Shown here piece after piece: positions 16,636-26,207 of a stretch of 64,000 bases of DNA. The number at the start of each line of letters is the position of its first letter. The stretch's first letter is position 1. The notes under the pieces were generated by a model, which saw only the letters and a program-made list of their open reading frames with translations, made no database searches and was not told the origin of the DNA. The DNA lies in the NCBI GenBank assembly GCA_947497945.1, contig CANMIP010000004.1, forward strand, positions 213,267 through 277,266. Direction: 5' to 3'. The position numbers and the translations under genes were made by a program. Source of the DNA: an uncultured Tropicimonas sp. (GTDB taxonomy: Bacteria; Pseudomonadota; Alphaproteobacteria; Rhodobacterales; Rhodobacteraceae).

Positions 16636-17028
16636 TCAATGGCTGGCAAGGATTTCCTTGATCTTCTGCACCCGCACCGGCTTGAAGACCGTCTCGACGA
16701 CATTGAGCCCCAGACCCTTGCCAATCAGCTTGGCCGCCGTCGCGTTGACCGCCATTCCACCGGTAATGACATAGATCGGCACGTTCGGAACCTGCTCGCG
16801 CATCTCCGATTCCATCAGCAACTCGGTCCCGTCCTTGCCCGGCATGTGCAAATCGACAAAGATCAGCGCGGGGGCAGGATGCGTCCGCAAGGCGGCGATC
16901 ATCTCGCTTGCCAGAGAGAACTCCACGACTTTCCAGCCCTCGCGGCCAGCTGCCGTCGCGATGAAGGTTCGAAACCCGGGTTCATCATCGACGATAAACA
17001 GGGTTTTCGCGTCCTGTTGCTCACCCAT
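16636..17028 (-). CDS. Stand-alone receiver-domain response regulator (CheY-like)
   Basis: A 130-residue single receiver domain with the acidic pair in IVDDEPG, phospho-acceptor Asp59 in FVDLHMPG, the switch Thr in VITGG and the conserved Lys in FKPV. There is no output domain, so it acts by protein contact or as a phosphate sink. It is divergent from the large hybrid kinase gene, its most likely partner. Confidence 0.88.
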   Translation of the reverse strand: MGEQQDAKTLFIVDDEPGFRTFIATAAGREGWKVVEFSLASEMIAALRTHPAPALIFVDLHMPGKDGTELLMESEMREQVPNVPIYVITGGMAVNATAAKLIGKGLGLNVVETVFKPVRVQKIKEILASH

Positions 17029-17287
17029 ACTCCTGCCACCTGTCCTGTCCCGCTCCGGGAATGCCTTTTCGGCGTGCGATCACGCAAGGGCCACATCATC
17101 GCAAGCCCGAAGGTTGTCAGCAAGACCCCGATCCGCTTCTCCGGCAAGAAAGGGGCGGCTATGGCGGGCGGGAACAGCAGCAATGTCGCTTGCCAGGCCG
17201 AACAAATCGTCATTTGATAAATAATTCTGGGCTAGCATTGGCCAGAACGGTATCGAGACGCAGGCAAAAAAACGGGGTCTCAGGAGC

Positions 17288-20200
17288 ATGATCGTGTCGC
17301 CACAAGGGGTATTCCGGCGGCGAGCCTTGTCAGGGCCCGTGCTGGCCGGATGCGGGGTCGGGCTTCTGGGCCTGATCGCGACCCTGTGGGTTCTGTGGCT
17401 GGTCGAAGATGTAAGAAAGCGAAACGTGGCGACGGAGATGGAAGTCCTCGCCGCATCGATCGTTTCCAGGCTGGACACCCGGATCAATCTCCAGTTCGGC
17501 GCCGTGGAACACGCGGCCAAGCACTTGGCCACCATGCGTCCCATGCAGCAGGAGAGTATCAGGCGAGAGCTTGACCAGTTGCATGACGTCTTCGAAGAAT
17601 TTCAGGCGATCAACTGGGTGGACAGCAGTGGCACGATCCGGATCGTAACGCCGGTTGCCGGCAACGAGGCCGCGCTTGACCTCGACCTCACGCAGATCCC
17701 CGGCCCTGCCAGCCTGCTCGAACAGTCAAGGGAAACAGGGTCATTCGTCGTCAGTTCGCCGCTCGAGCTCGCACAGGGCGGCCTCGGATTCGTCACATAT
17801 ATCCCGGTATTTCAGGACGCCGCGCTGGCAGGTCACGTGAATGGCGTATTCCGGCTTCGCACCCTGCTGGACAGCGTTCTGAGCAGCGTTCCGCAATCCG
17901 ATTTCGCGATCGAGATCCGCGACCGCGGCGGCGAGCTCATCTATCGGAGCGTGGACGAGATGCCGTCGGAAAGCGCACTCTTCCTCCCCGTTCCGATTGG
18001 CGCGCGGCACTGGCTGATTACCGTCGCGCCAAATATGGAGCGGATGTCCCGGGCAACACGGCCGTTCTCGATACTTGTGCTTATCTGCGGATTCGTGGTC
18101 TCGCTGGCGACGAGCCTGCTGGCCTATTCGGCGAGCGCCCGCCAGGAGAAACTGCGCCAGAGCGAAGAACGCTTTGCCTATGCGATGGAGGGGGCCAGCG
18201 AAGGCCTTTGGGACTGGAACCTGGCCACCGGCAAGACCTATTTCTCGCCGCGCTGGTTCCAGATGCTTGGCTATGCCCCCGACGAGATGCCGCATACGCA
18301 TGACACGTTCAGCGCCCTGCTGCATCCGGATGATCGGGATGCCACGCTGGAGCGGCCCAGGACCCACGCGACGGGCGAATCCCAGGCGCTGGAAACCGAG
18401 TTCCGGATGCGTCACAAGGAGGGCGGCTGGCGCCACATCCTGTCGCGGGCCTTCATCTTTCGCCGGGATGGGCAAGCGACCCGCATGGTCGGAACACATG
18501 TCGACGTGACGGAGGCACGCCTGCAGCAAGAGCGCCTTGCCGACACAGAGCGGCTTCTGCGCGAAGGCATCGAAGCCCTGCCGGTCGGCTTCGCCTTTTT
18601 CGACGCGGACGGACGTATCGCAATGTGGAACCGCCGTTTTCCCGAGCTCGTCTCGGAGAAAAGCCCGCCGATGGAGGTCGGCGACACATTCGCGGGCATC
18701 GTCCGAAGGAGCGCCTCTGGCAGCCTGTCGCAAGAGGGCTATGCCGATATCGAGACATTTGTCTCCAGCCGTCTCCGGCATGACCGGTCCGACGATGTCA
18801 CCTGGACCTACCAGAGGTCGGATGGCCGCTGGCTGACAAGCTATGAGCGCGCAACGTCCAGCGGCGGGTTCATCTCCGTGATGCAGGACGTCTCCGAACG
18901 GGAAAGCGCAGCCGAAGCCCTGCGCCAAAGCGAGGCGAAGTTGGCGGAAGCCGTGCGGATCGCGCGGTTGGGACGGTGGCGTGCGGACCGGGACGGCGTC
19001 ATGGAGCTTTCCGCGGAAGTCTTCGATATGATCGGCCTCGATCCCGAGGAGTTCGACGGGCGGATAACGACCTTCTACAGGCTGATCCACCCCGAAGACC
19101 GGGCGCGTGTTCAAAACACCGCGCAGAGAAGCTGGGAGACCGGCGTGGAGTATAATTGCGTCCACCGCGCCATTACACCGGCCGGCAAGGAAGTCACGCT
19201 GCGCGAGCGGGGCGAGATCCTGCTCGACGAGAACGGTGTGGCGCAATCCATACGCGGCACGGTCCAGGACATTTCCGAACAGGCCCGGCTCGAGGAGCAA
19301 TTGCTGCAGGCACGCAAGATGGAGGCGATCGGCCAGCTGACCGGCGGCCTGGCGCATGACTTCAACAACCTGCTGGCAATCATCCAGGGCAATTCCGAGC
19401 TGCTGCTGGAGGATTTTCCCGCCGCGGCACCACTGCTGAACTCGATTGTCGGCGCGTCGGAACGGGGTGCCGATCTCGCCCATCGGCTGCTGACATTCGC
19501 GCGCGGTCAACGGCTGTTGCCGGAACCTGTCGATATCGCCGAGCTGGCGCGGAATGTGCATGCCTTGTCGACACGAACGCTGGGCGATCAGGTCACGGTG
19601 GATCTGCAGCTTCCCCCCGATCTCTGGTTTGCCATCGTCGATCCGGGACAGGCCGAGAACGCCCTCCTGAACCTGGCGTTGAACGCCCGCGATGCGATGC
19701 CGGAAGGCGGCAAGCTGACCATTGCCGGCTCCAATTTCACAGCCGACGCCAGCCAGGGCGAACAGCTTGGCCTTGCGACGGGAGACTATGTCCGGGTCTC
19801 GGTGGAAGACGAGGGGAGCGGCATGGAAGAAGATGTCCGCCGCCGCGCCTTCGAACCGTTCTTCACCACGAAGGGTCATGGAAAGGGCTCCGGCCTTGGC
19901 CTCTCCATGGTCTATGGCTTTGCCAGGCAATCGGGCGGGACGGCGGAAATCCTGGCCAGCCCCGGTGGCGGCACCAATGTCGTCCTCTACCTGCCCCGGA
20001 CACATTCAGCCGTGAAGGAACCGGTCGTGGAGGCGCTCCCGACGGTCGGGGCCGCCGGGGGCGAGACCGTCCTGGTGATCGAGGACGAGCCGGATGTCCT
20101 CGACATGGCCGAAAGCATGTTGCATGGGGCCGGCTACAGGATCGTGACGGCCCAGGATGCCGACTCGGCCTTCGCCAAATTCGAGGCGCATCCCGAGATC

Positions 20201-20443
20201 GGTGCTGTTCTCAGCGATGTCATGCTTCCCGGCCGCATGCTCGGTTCGGACATCGTGCGGTCCCTGCGAGAAAAACGCCCGGATCTGGCCGTGGTGTTCA
20301 TGTCCGGCTTTGTCGACATCGCCGCCGACCTGTCGAACCCCGAGGAGATGGAAGCAGTGCTGCTGCGCAAACCGTTCCGCAAGGCGCAGCTTGTCGACGC
20401 GCTCCAGGCTGCCCTGCGCAACAGGAACGGCAGTTCCTCCTGA
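17288..20443 (+). CDS. Hybrid sensor histidine kinase (CHASE-like sensor, three PAS, receiver)
   Basis: A 1051-residue membrane kinase. A first transmembrane segment (about 15-38) and a second (about 262-284) bracket a periplasmic domain that looks CHASE-like. Three PAS/PAC modules follow, at about 300-410, 425-540 and 555-670. The HisKA box GGLAHDFNN places the phosphorylated His at residue 690. The ATPase domain shows the N box (NLALNARDAMP) and GLGLS. A C-terminal receiver has its acceptor Asp977 in LSDVMLPG. The HDFNN variant is typical of HWE-independent hybrid kinases that phosphorylate their own receiver. The stand-alone receiver encoded divergently may take the phosphate onward. The signal is unknown. 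Confidence 0.93.
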   Translation: MIVSPQGVFRRRALSGPVLAGCGVGLLGLIATLWVLWLVEDVRKRNVATEMEVLAASIVSRLDTRINLQFGAVEHAAKHLATMRPMQQESIRRELDQLHDVFEEFQAINWVDSSGTIRIVTPVAGNEAALDLDLTQIPGPASLLEQSRETGSFVVSSPLELAQGGLGFVTYIPVFQDAALAGHVNGVFRLRTLLDSVLSSVPQSDFAIEIRDRGGELIYRSVDEMPSESALFLPVPIGARHWLITVAPNMERMSRATRPFSILVLICGFVVSLATSLLAYSASARQEKLRQSEERFAYAMEGASEGLWDWNLATGKTYFSPRWFQMLGYAPDEMPHTHDTFSALLHPDDRDATLERPRTHATGESQALETEFRMRHKEGGWRHILSRAFIFRRDGQATRMVGTHVDVTEARLQQERLADTERLLREGIEALPVGFAFFDADGRIAMWNRRFPELVSEKSPPMEVGDTFAGIVRRSASGSLSQEGYADIETFVSSRLRHDRSDDVTWTYQRSDGRWLTSYERATSSGGFISVMQDVSERESAAEALRQSEAKLAEAVRIARLGRWRADRDGVMELSAEVFDMIGLDPEEFDGRITTFYRLIHPEDRARVQNTAQRSWETGVEYNCVHRAITPAGKEVTLRERGEILLDENGVAQSIRGTVQDISEQARLEEQLLQARKMEAIGQLTGGLAHDFNNLLAIIQGNSELLLEDFPAAAPLLNSIVGASERGADLAHRLLTFARGQRLLPEPVDIAELARNVHALSTRTLGDQVTVDLQLPPDLWFAIVDPGQAENALLNLALNARDAMPEGGKLTIAGSNFTADASQGEQLGLATGDYVRVSVEDEGSGMEEDVRRRAFEPFFTTKGHGKGSGLGLSMVYGFARQSGGTAEILASPGGGTNVVLYLPRTHSAVKEPVVEALPTVGAAGGETVLVIEDEPDVLDMAESMLHGAGYRIVTAQDADSAFAKFEAHPEIGAVLSDVMLPGRMLGSDIVRSLREKRPDLAVVFMSGFVDIAADLSNPEEMEAVLLRKPFRKAQLVDALQAALRNRNGSSS

Positions 20444-20474
20444 CATCCGGGACTGCCGCCTGGGCGGACCGGGT

Positions 20475-21572
20475 TCAGAACCCGCGCTGCCTGGACGCTT
20501 CCAGGATCGGGTCCCAGATGGAGCGCAGTTCGCGGCGCGGGGGCGCGGTGGTCGTCCCGATCAGTTCCGCGTCCACGCGAAGCGAGGCCGCCTTGCGAGG
20601 ACCGGTTCCCGCCAGGTAGATGCGCGATGTCACCGCGGCACAGCCCAGCCCTTCCGCACGCGGCGCGAACTGACCGTAAGGCGCAATCAGGACCGTTCCG
20701 GGGCGTGCCGTCTTCGCAATCCGCTCTTCCAGCTGCCAGAGCTTCTCGAGCTTCGAGATCGGACGATAGAAATAGATAACGTCGAAGAGATCATAAGAGG
20801 CGAAGTCGATCGCATCGCCCTCCAGAACCTCCGCCCGTCCGTCGCTGGCTGTCTCGAACAGGGTCCGGGCGGCGTCCGCGTAGGCCGGATCGATCTCCAA
20901 CCCGTTGGCCCGGCTGAAGAACTCCAGCGCGGAAAGCACTTTCAGCCCGCTGCCACAACCCACATCGAGAAACCTGGTCTCCTCCATCCGCCGCTGTGCT
21001 TTCAGAAGACGCCAGGCGGCAAGCGCAAGGTCAAGGAACTCGGATTGCGGAAGCGCAATGTCGGCGAAGGAGCCGAGCTCCTTTGCGCTTTCTGTCTGTT
21101 TATGCGGATTCACCGCCTTGCGGAGGCGGTCGAAAGCCCGGTCGCCCGCTTCGGCGGCCGAGGTCACGTTGACGGGAACACGTTTGCGGACCGGTTCAAG
21201 TGGCACCCGGCGCGGCGGAACCTGCGTGGCAATGAGGTTTCGGATGCTGTTCCATTCATTCGCCCAATTGCGCAGATGCCCGAGCTCGGCCTTGAATGCC
21301 AGCCAGTCTGGCGGCGCGATCTGGCGCGTTCCCCCCGTCACGTCTATCGGCGCGGCGGCGGCGTGATAGGCCCGGTCGAATTCCAGCAGGCAGGGGCGCA
21401 ACAGGTGGATCTGGTGCGTGATGGCATGTTGCGCGGCGAAGATGCGGTCCTGGTCGATCTTGCGATGCCGCAGCAATTCCTCTGCGATCACGTTGGCCTG
21501 CGTGAATATCACGTCGGAAATGGCCTGGAGCCGATCCTTCATGTCCTGCAATTTCGAGGTTTCGTCCACCAT
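20475..21572 (-). CDS. Class I SAM-dependent methyltransferase with helical N-terminal domain
   Basis: About 365 residues. The C-terminal half is a Rossmann-type methyltransferase: motif I is FLDVGCGSG, the acidic end of strand 2 is GLEID, and VLEGDAIDF contains motif II/III. The first 130 or so residues are helical and lack a recognisable domain. I chose the ATG preceded by GGAG at six bases. ATG codons four and ten codons further up are possible but have poor ribosome sites. It converges on the hybrid kinase gene with 31 bases between stops. The substrate is unknown. Confidence 0.8.
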   Translation of the reverse strand: MVDETSKLQDMKDRLQAISDVIFTQANVIAEELLRHRKIDQDRIFAAQHAITHQIHLLRPCLLEFDRAYHAAAAPIDVTGGTRQIAPPDWLAFKAELGHLRNWANEWNSIRNLIATQVPPRRVPLEPVRKRVPVNVTSAAEAGDRAFDRLRKAVNPHKQTESAKELGSFADIALPQSEFLDLALAAWRLLKAQRRMEETRFLDVGCGSGLKVLSALEFFSRANGLEIDPAYADAARTLFETASDGRAEVLEGDAIDFASYDLFDVIYFYRPISKLEKLWQLEERIAKTARPGTVLIAPYGQFAPRAEGLGCAAVTSRIYLAGTGPRKAASLRVDAELIGTTTAPPRRELRSIWDPILEASRQRGF

Positions 21573-21658
21573 GCCCGGCTCCATGACTTGAAGAAAATAC
21601 AAGAAAATATGGAGCCCAGCCTAGGTCCTGACGCCCGGTGGGTAAAGCCTGAAGCCGG

Positions 21659-22594
21659 TCAATAGCCGCGCTGGCGATCCACGACATGGAGCAGCGGCAT
21701 CCCCGCCGCGTCGCGACGGATGTTCTCGACGATCACCCGGGAGGCGGTCTCGGCGCGGGTTTCGGAGGCGACATGCGGGCTGACGGTGACGGCGGGATGC
21801 GCCCAGAAAGGATGCTCCGCAGGCAGCGGTTCGACGCGGAAGACATCGAGCGTCGCATGAGAAAGGTGGCCATTGTCCAGGGCGTCCAGCAGGGCCGCCT
21901 CATCGACAAGCGGACCGCGGCCGGGATTGATCAGCACAGCACCCGGAGGAAGCTGGTCGAGATGCGCGGCGTTAAGCAGGTTCTCGGTGCCCGGGGTCAG
22001 CGGCAGAAGCAGCACGAGGATGCCAGCGCGCGCCAGCGCCTGTTCAAGACCTTCGGGCCCGGACAGGCAGGTCACGCCAGCGACCGATTTCGGCGTGCGG
22101 CTCCAGCCTGTCACCGGGAAGTTCAGTGCCGCCAGCGCCAGCGCACAGGCCGCCCCGAGCGCGCCGAGCCCAAGAACCGTCACCGGACGATTGCGCGCCA
22201 GCGGCGGGACTTCGGGCACCCATTCCCCCGATTGATGCGCGAGGACATGGTCAAGCCCGAGATGGTGCCGCAGCACCTGCCCCAGCACCCATTCAACCAT
22301 ACCCTCGGTCAGCCCGTCATCGACCATCCGCGTCAGCGGCACGCGCAAGGTCTCGTTGCCGACGATATCCTCTATCCCGGCCCAAAGGCTCAGGACGGCC
22401 TTGAGCCGCGTGTAGGGCGTAAAATCCAGCAAGCCGGAATTGGGCGCGTAGATGATATAGTCGATCTCTTCCGCGGAGCCGGCATCCGTCGTCAGCCGCG
22501 CCTCCAGCCCGGCCTCGGCGAGCCAGTGGCGCAGATGCGGTTCATATTCGGTCCAGTGTTCGGGCCTGGCCGAGAAAAGGATGTTGACGCTCAT
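21659..22594 (-). CDS. ghrA: Glyoxylate/hydroxypyruvate reductase A-like D-2-hydroxyacid dehydrogenase
   Basis: A 311-residue NAD(P)H-dependent dehydrogenase. The dinucleotide fold carries VLGLGALGAACA, followed by the INPGRG strand with the catalytic Arg region, the DVFRVEPLP Glu motif and the catalytic His in SPHVAS. The short N-terminal catalytic domain matches the GhrA/YcdW branch, which reduces glyoxylate to glycolate and hydroxypyruvate to glycerate. The start overlaps the stop of rodA by four bases, so it appears to be the last cistron of the cell-shape operon. Confidence 0.88.
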   Translation of the reverse strand: MSVNILFSARPEHWTEYEPHLRHWLAEAGLEARLTTDAGSAEEIDYIIYAPNSGLLDFTPYTRLKAVLSLWAGIEDIVGNETLRVPLTRMVDDGLTEGMVEWVLGQVLRHHLGLDHVLAHQSGEWVPEVPPLARNRPVTVLGLGALGAACALALAALNFPVTGWSRTPKSVAGVTCLSGPEGLEQALARAGILVLLLPLTPGTENLLNAAHLDQLPPGAVLINPGRGPLVDEAALLDALDNGHLSHATLDVFRVEPLPAEHPFWAHPAVTVSPHVASETRAETASRVIVENIRRDAAGMPLLHVVDRQRGY

Positions 22595-23739
22595 GCGGGT
22601 CCCCTCGGGCGGTGGACATGGGCGGACTGGACCAGACCGAATGCCGCCAGCAGCACCAGCATGGCCGAACCGCCATAGCTGACAAGCGGCAACGGCACGC
22701 CGACGACCGGCGCCAGCCCCATCACCATGGACATGTTGACGGCGAAGAAAAGGAAGAAGGTGGCGGCGATGCCGATGGTCAACAGCGCGGCAAACCGGTC
22801 CTTGTTGCCAAAGGCGGAGGCGAGGCAGAACAGGATGATCAGCCCGTAAAGCGTCAGCAGCGAGGCGGCGCCGATGAAGCCGAACTCCTCCGCGAGCGTG
22901 GTGAAGATGAAGTCGGTGTGTTTCTCTGGCAGGAAGTTCAGCCGCGACTGTGTTCCTTGCATGAAACCGCGTCCGGTCCAGCCTCCTGAGCCAAGGGCAA
23001 TCTTGGATTGCGTGATGTGATAGCCCGCGCCGAGCGGGTCGGACTCGGGGTCGAGGAAGGTGTCGATGCGACGATACTGGTAATCCTTCAGGAGCTGCCA
23101 GGGCGTTCCCCGCGACTGCAGCACCGCGGCGACAAGGCCCACGCCGGCGCCGATCACCACCCCGAAATACGCCCAGTGGACCCCGGCCGAGAACATCACG
23201 ATCCCGCCCCCAGCGACCAGCAGGATCGCCGTGCCGAGATCGGGTTGGCGCAGCACGAGGAAGGTCGGGAGCAGGATGATCAGCACCGGCAGGATCACCC
23301 AGAAGATATGGCTGACCTTACGAATATCGAGCCAGTCGTAATAGGCGGCCAGGAACATCACCAGCGTGATCTTGGTCAACTCGGATGGCTGCAGCCGCAT
23401 GAAGCCGAGATCGATCCAGCGCTGCGCCCCCATCCCGGTTGCACCGACGAATTCCACTGCCACAAGCAGCAGCAGCGACACCAGGTAGGCCAGCGCAGCA
23501 ACATTGCGCCAGAAATAGATCGGCACCATGGCGATGAGAAACATCACCCCCATGCCCAAGGCGAAGCGCTTCATCTGCGGCTCCGCCCATGGGGTCATGG
23601 AACCGCCAGCCACGGAATAGAGCATCAGGAAGCCGACCGAAGAAACCGCCGTCAACAGCAGGATCAGACCCCAATTGAGGTAAAACACCTTGGAAAAGCC
23701 GGTCGGGACGGTCTGAACGCGATACTCGAGATATGACAT
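22591..23739 (-). CDS. rodA: Rod-shape peptidoglycan glycosyltransferase RodA
   Basis: A 382-residue SEDS-family polytopic protein with about ten transmembrane segments. It polymerises lipid II glycan strands for side-wall growth, together with the PBP2 transpeptidase encoded just upstream. Family signatures are RWIDLGFMRLQPSELTKI in the middle and the C-terminal LPLVSYGGSAM. It follows mrdA after 12 bases. Confidence 0.96.
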   Translation of the reverse strand: MSYLEYRVQTVPTGFSKVFYLNWGLILLLTAVSSVGFLMLYSVAGGSMTPWAEPQMKRFALGMGVMFLIAMVPIYFWRNVAALAYLVSLLLLVAVEFVGATGMGAQRWIDLGFMRLQPSELTKITLVMFLAAYYDWLDIRKVSHIFWVILPVLIILLPTFLVLRQPDLGTAILLVAGGGIVMFSAGVHWAYFGVVIGAGVGLVAAVLQSRGTPWQLLKDYQYRRIDTFLDPESDPLGAGYHITQSKIALGSGGWTGRGFMQGTQSRLNFLPEKHTDFIFTTLAEEFGFIGAASLLTLYGLIILFCLASAFGNKDRFAALLTIGIAATFFLFFAVNMSMVMGLAPVVGVPLPLVSYGGSAMLVLLAAFGLVQSAHVHRPRGPA

Positions 23740-23751
23740 GGCGCGCGCTCT

Positions 23752-25671
23752 CTAGGCCCTGTCACGGCCGCTCGGCCCGCCATCTTCACGACGCAGCGGC
23801 ATGGAGTCGAACTTTTTCGCAACCTTGTCGCGCTCGCCGGTCGGGTAGATCTCGAGGGGCGGGAGCGCACCATGCAGCGCGCGGGCGACGATGTCCCGCG
23901 CGACCGGCGCCGCCGCCTTGGAACCGCCGCCGCCATGCTCGACCACGACTGAAACCGCGATGCGCGGCTTGTCATAGGGCGCAAAGCAGACGAAGAGCGC
24001 GTGGTCGCGCTGCTCCCAGGGCACGTCCGCGTTCTTCACGACGACGGAACGGACCTGGCTCGTCCCGGTCTTGCCGGCAAACTCCATCTCCTCGGGCAGC
24101 AGCCGCGAACGATAGGCCGTGCCGCGTCGGGAATTGACCACCGAATACATCGCCTTGCGGACCTGCCGAAGGGTGGTCGGGGAAATCCCCAGGGGGCCGT
24201 CATTCAGGATCGGTTGCTCGACGGAATCGATGGATTTGACAAGCCGTGGCCGGATTGCCTGACCCGTCGCAATCCGCGCCGCCATCACCGAGAGCTGCAA
24301 CGGCGAAGCCAGCACAAAGCCCTGCCCGATCGAGGCGTTGAGGCTGTCGCCCACCATCCAGCTTTCCTGCTTGCGTGATTCCTTCCAGGCCTTGGTCGGC
24401 GCCAACCCGCCAGCCACCGCCGACATCGGCAGTTCATGCTTGATCCCGATGCCGAGCTTCTTGGCCATAGCGGAGATCTTCTCGATCCCGACCCGTTCGG
24501 CCAGCTCGTAATAATAGACGTCGCAAGAGCGCATCAGGCTGTCATGCAGGTCCACCCAGCCATGCCCGCCGCGCTTCCAGCAATGAAAGCGCCGCGTGCC
24601 GAGCTGCTTGTAACCGCCGCAATAGATGGTCTCGCCCGCCGTCACCACGCCGGCCTCATGCGCCGCGAGCGCCGTGACCATCTTGAAGGTGGAGCCGGGC
24701 GGATAGGTGCCCTGGACCGACTTGTCCGCGAGCGGGCGATGATCGTCCTCGGTCAGCGTGCGGTAATCCTTCACGGAAATACCGCGCACGAAGAGGTTCG
24801 GGTCGAAGGACGGGGCCGAGCCGATCGCCAGGATATCGCCGGTCTCGACATCCATCACAACCGATGCGGCGCTCTCGCCCACCAGCCGCGCATTGACAAA
24901 ATTTTGCAGGCCATGATCGACCGTGAGCTGGACATCCGCGCCCTTCTGCCCCTCCAGCCGCGACAGCTCGCGCATCACGCGGCCACCGGCATTGACTTCG
25001 ATTCGCTTGGTCCCGGCGGACCCGCGCAGCAGGTCTTCGCTCTTGGCTTCCAGCCCGACCTTGCCGATCTGGAATTTCGGGATCTGCAGGAGAGGGTCCG
25101 GGTTCTCGAGCTTGGAGAGATCGTAATCCGAAACCGGACCGACATAGCCGACCACATGGGCAAAATCGTCGGTCAGCGGGTAATGCCGCGTCAGGCCCAC
25201 CTCGGGCGTCACGCCGGGAAGCGCCGGAGCGTTGACGGCAACCTCGGACACATCCTCCCAGGCAAGCTGGTCGGCGATGGTCACCGGGACGAAGGGGCTG
25301 CGACGGCGCACCTCGCGCAGGGCGCGCTCGACATCGTCATCGGAGAGCGGAACCAGCGCGCGCAGCTTGGCGAAGGTTTCGTCCAGATCGCCGGCATCTT
25401 CGCGCACGATGACAATGCGGTAATTCTGGACATTCTCGGCGATCGGCTGGCCGTTGCGGTCGAAGATCAGCCCGCGCGCCGGCGCGATCAGACGGATATT
25501 GATCCGGTTCTCCTCGGCCAGCAGCCGGAACTCCTCGGCCTGGTCGACCTGCATGTAGCGCATCCGCGCACCGAGCACGCCCATGAATGCCAGCATCGAG
25601 CTGCCCAGCAGCAGCCCGCGCCGGGTGATCCGGCGGGCGCTCTCCTCGGTATCTTTCGGCGGACGTCTCAC
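23752..25671 (-). CDS. mrdA: Penicillin-binding protein 2 (cell elongation transpeptidase)
   Basis: A 639-residue class B penicillin-binding protein. It has an N-terminal membrane anchor (LLLGSSMLAFMGVLGARM), a pedestal domain, and a transpeptidase domain with the active Ser327 in PGSTFKM and the KTG triad in GKTGTSQV. It crosslinks the glycan made by RodA in the elongasome. Its start overlaps the stop of mreD by four bases. Confidence 0.96.
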   Translation of the reverse strand: MRRPPKDTEESARRITRRGLLLGSSMLAFMGVLGARMRYMQVDQAEEFRLLAEENRINIRLIAPARGLIFDRNGQPIAENVQNYRIVIVREDAGDLDETFAKLRALVPLSDDDVERALREVRRRSPFVPVTIADQLAWEDVSEVAVNAPALPGVTPEVGLTRHYPLTDDFAHVVGYVGPVSDYDLSKLENPDPLLQIPKFQIGKVGLEAKSEDLLRGSAGTKRIEVNAGGRVMRELSRLEGQKGADVQLTVDHGLQNFVNARLVGESAASVVMDVETGDILAIGSAPSFDPNLFVRGISVKDYRTLTEDDHRPLADKSVQGTYPPGSTFKMVTALAAHEAGVVTAGETIYCGGYKQLGTRRFHCWKRGGHGWVDLHDSLMRSCDVYYYELAERVGIEKISAMAKKLGIGIKHELPMSAVAGGLAPTKAWKESRKQESWMVGDSLNASIGQGFVLASPLQLSVMAARIATGQAIRPRLVKSIDSVEQPILNDGPLGISPTTLRQVRKAMYSVVNSRRGTAYRSRLLPEEMEFAGKTGTSQVRSVVVKNADVPWEQRDHALFVCFAPYDKPRIAVSVVVEHGGGGSKAAAPVARDIVARALHGALPPLEIYPTGERDKVAKKFDSMPLRREDGGPSGRDRA

Positions 25672-26207
25672 AGGCGTCTCCCCAATGCATCGGCCTCATT
25701 CGGTGCGGCGGCCCGCACTCCAAACCCATAATGCGACAGGAGGACCACCAAAGGATAGGCCGCCGCCGTGAAAAGTGATCGCAGAAGCGCAAGGCCCAAC
25801 GGCGGCCGTTCCGCCACGAGGAGCCCGAGCGCGACCTGGTTGAGCGCGACCATCCCCACCATGACCGCCGTCACCAGCGCCCATTCGAAGGGAAAGGGCA
25901 TGGCGCGCGACATGTCCCGGCGCGAGCGAAGCATTTCCGCGCCCCCGATCATCAGCGCCGCGCCGAGCCCTGGCGGACGCTGGAGGAGCAGGTCGAGAAA
26001 CAGGAACAGCGCCGCGAGCAGCGGCACCGGAACGTAGGACGGACGGCGCAGGACCCAGGCAAAGGTCAGCGCGATGGTGAGATCGGCGCCGGGCAACCGC
26101 CCGGCCTGCCCGCCAAGCGGCAACATCTGGAAGAAGGCGAGCAGCAGGATCAGGGTGGAGAACAGCAGCCGGTACCCCCAGGTGCGGGCGGTGATCGGAT
26201 CAACCAT
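25668..26207 (-). CDS. mreD: Rod-shape-determining membrane protein MreD
   Basis: A 179-residue hydrophobic protein with about five transmembrane helices. It sits exactly between mreC and mrdA, with overlapping ends on both sides. Sequence conservation in MreD is low, so the call rests on size, topology and position in the operon. Confidence 0.9.
   Translation of the reverse strand: MVDPITARTWGYRLLFSTLILLLAFFQMLPLGGQAGRLPGADLTIALTFAWVLRRPSYVPVPLLAALFLFLDLLLQRPPGLGAALMIGGAEMLRSRRDMSRAMPFPFEWALVTAVMVGMVALNQVALGLLVAERPPLGLALLRSLFTAAAYPLVVLLSHYGFGVRAAAPNEADALGRRL

Noticed and set aside
17741..20005. A 754-codon open frame antisense to the hybrid kinase
   Set aside because: The kinase domains on the plus strand are complete; the antisense frame has no recognisable domain.
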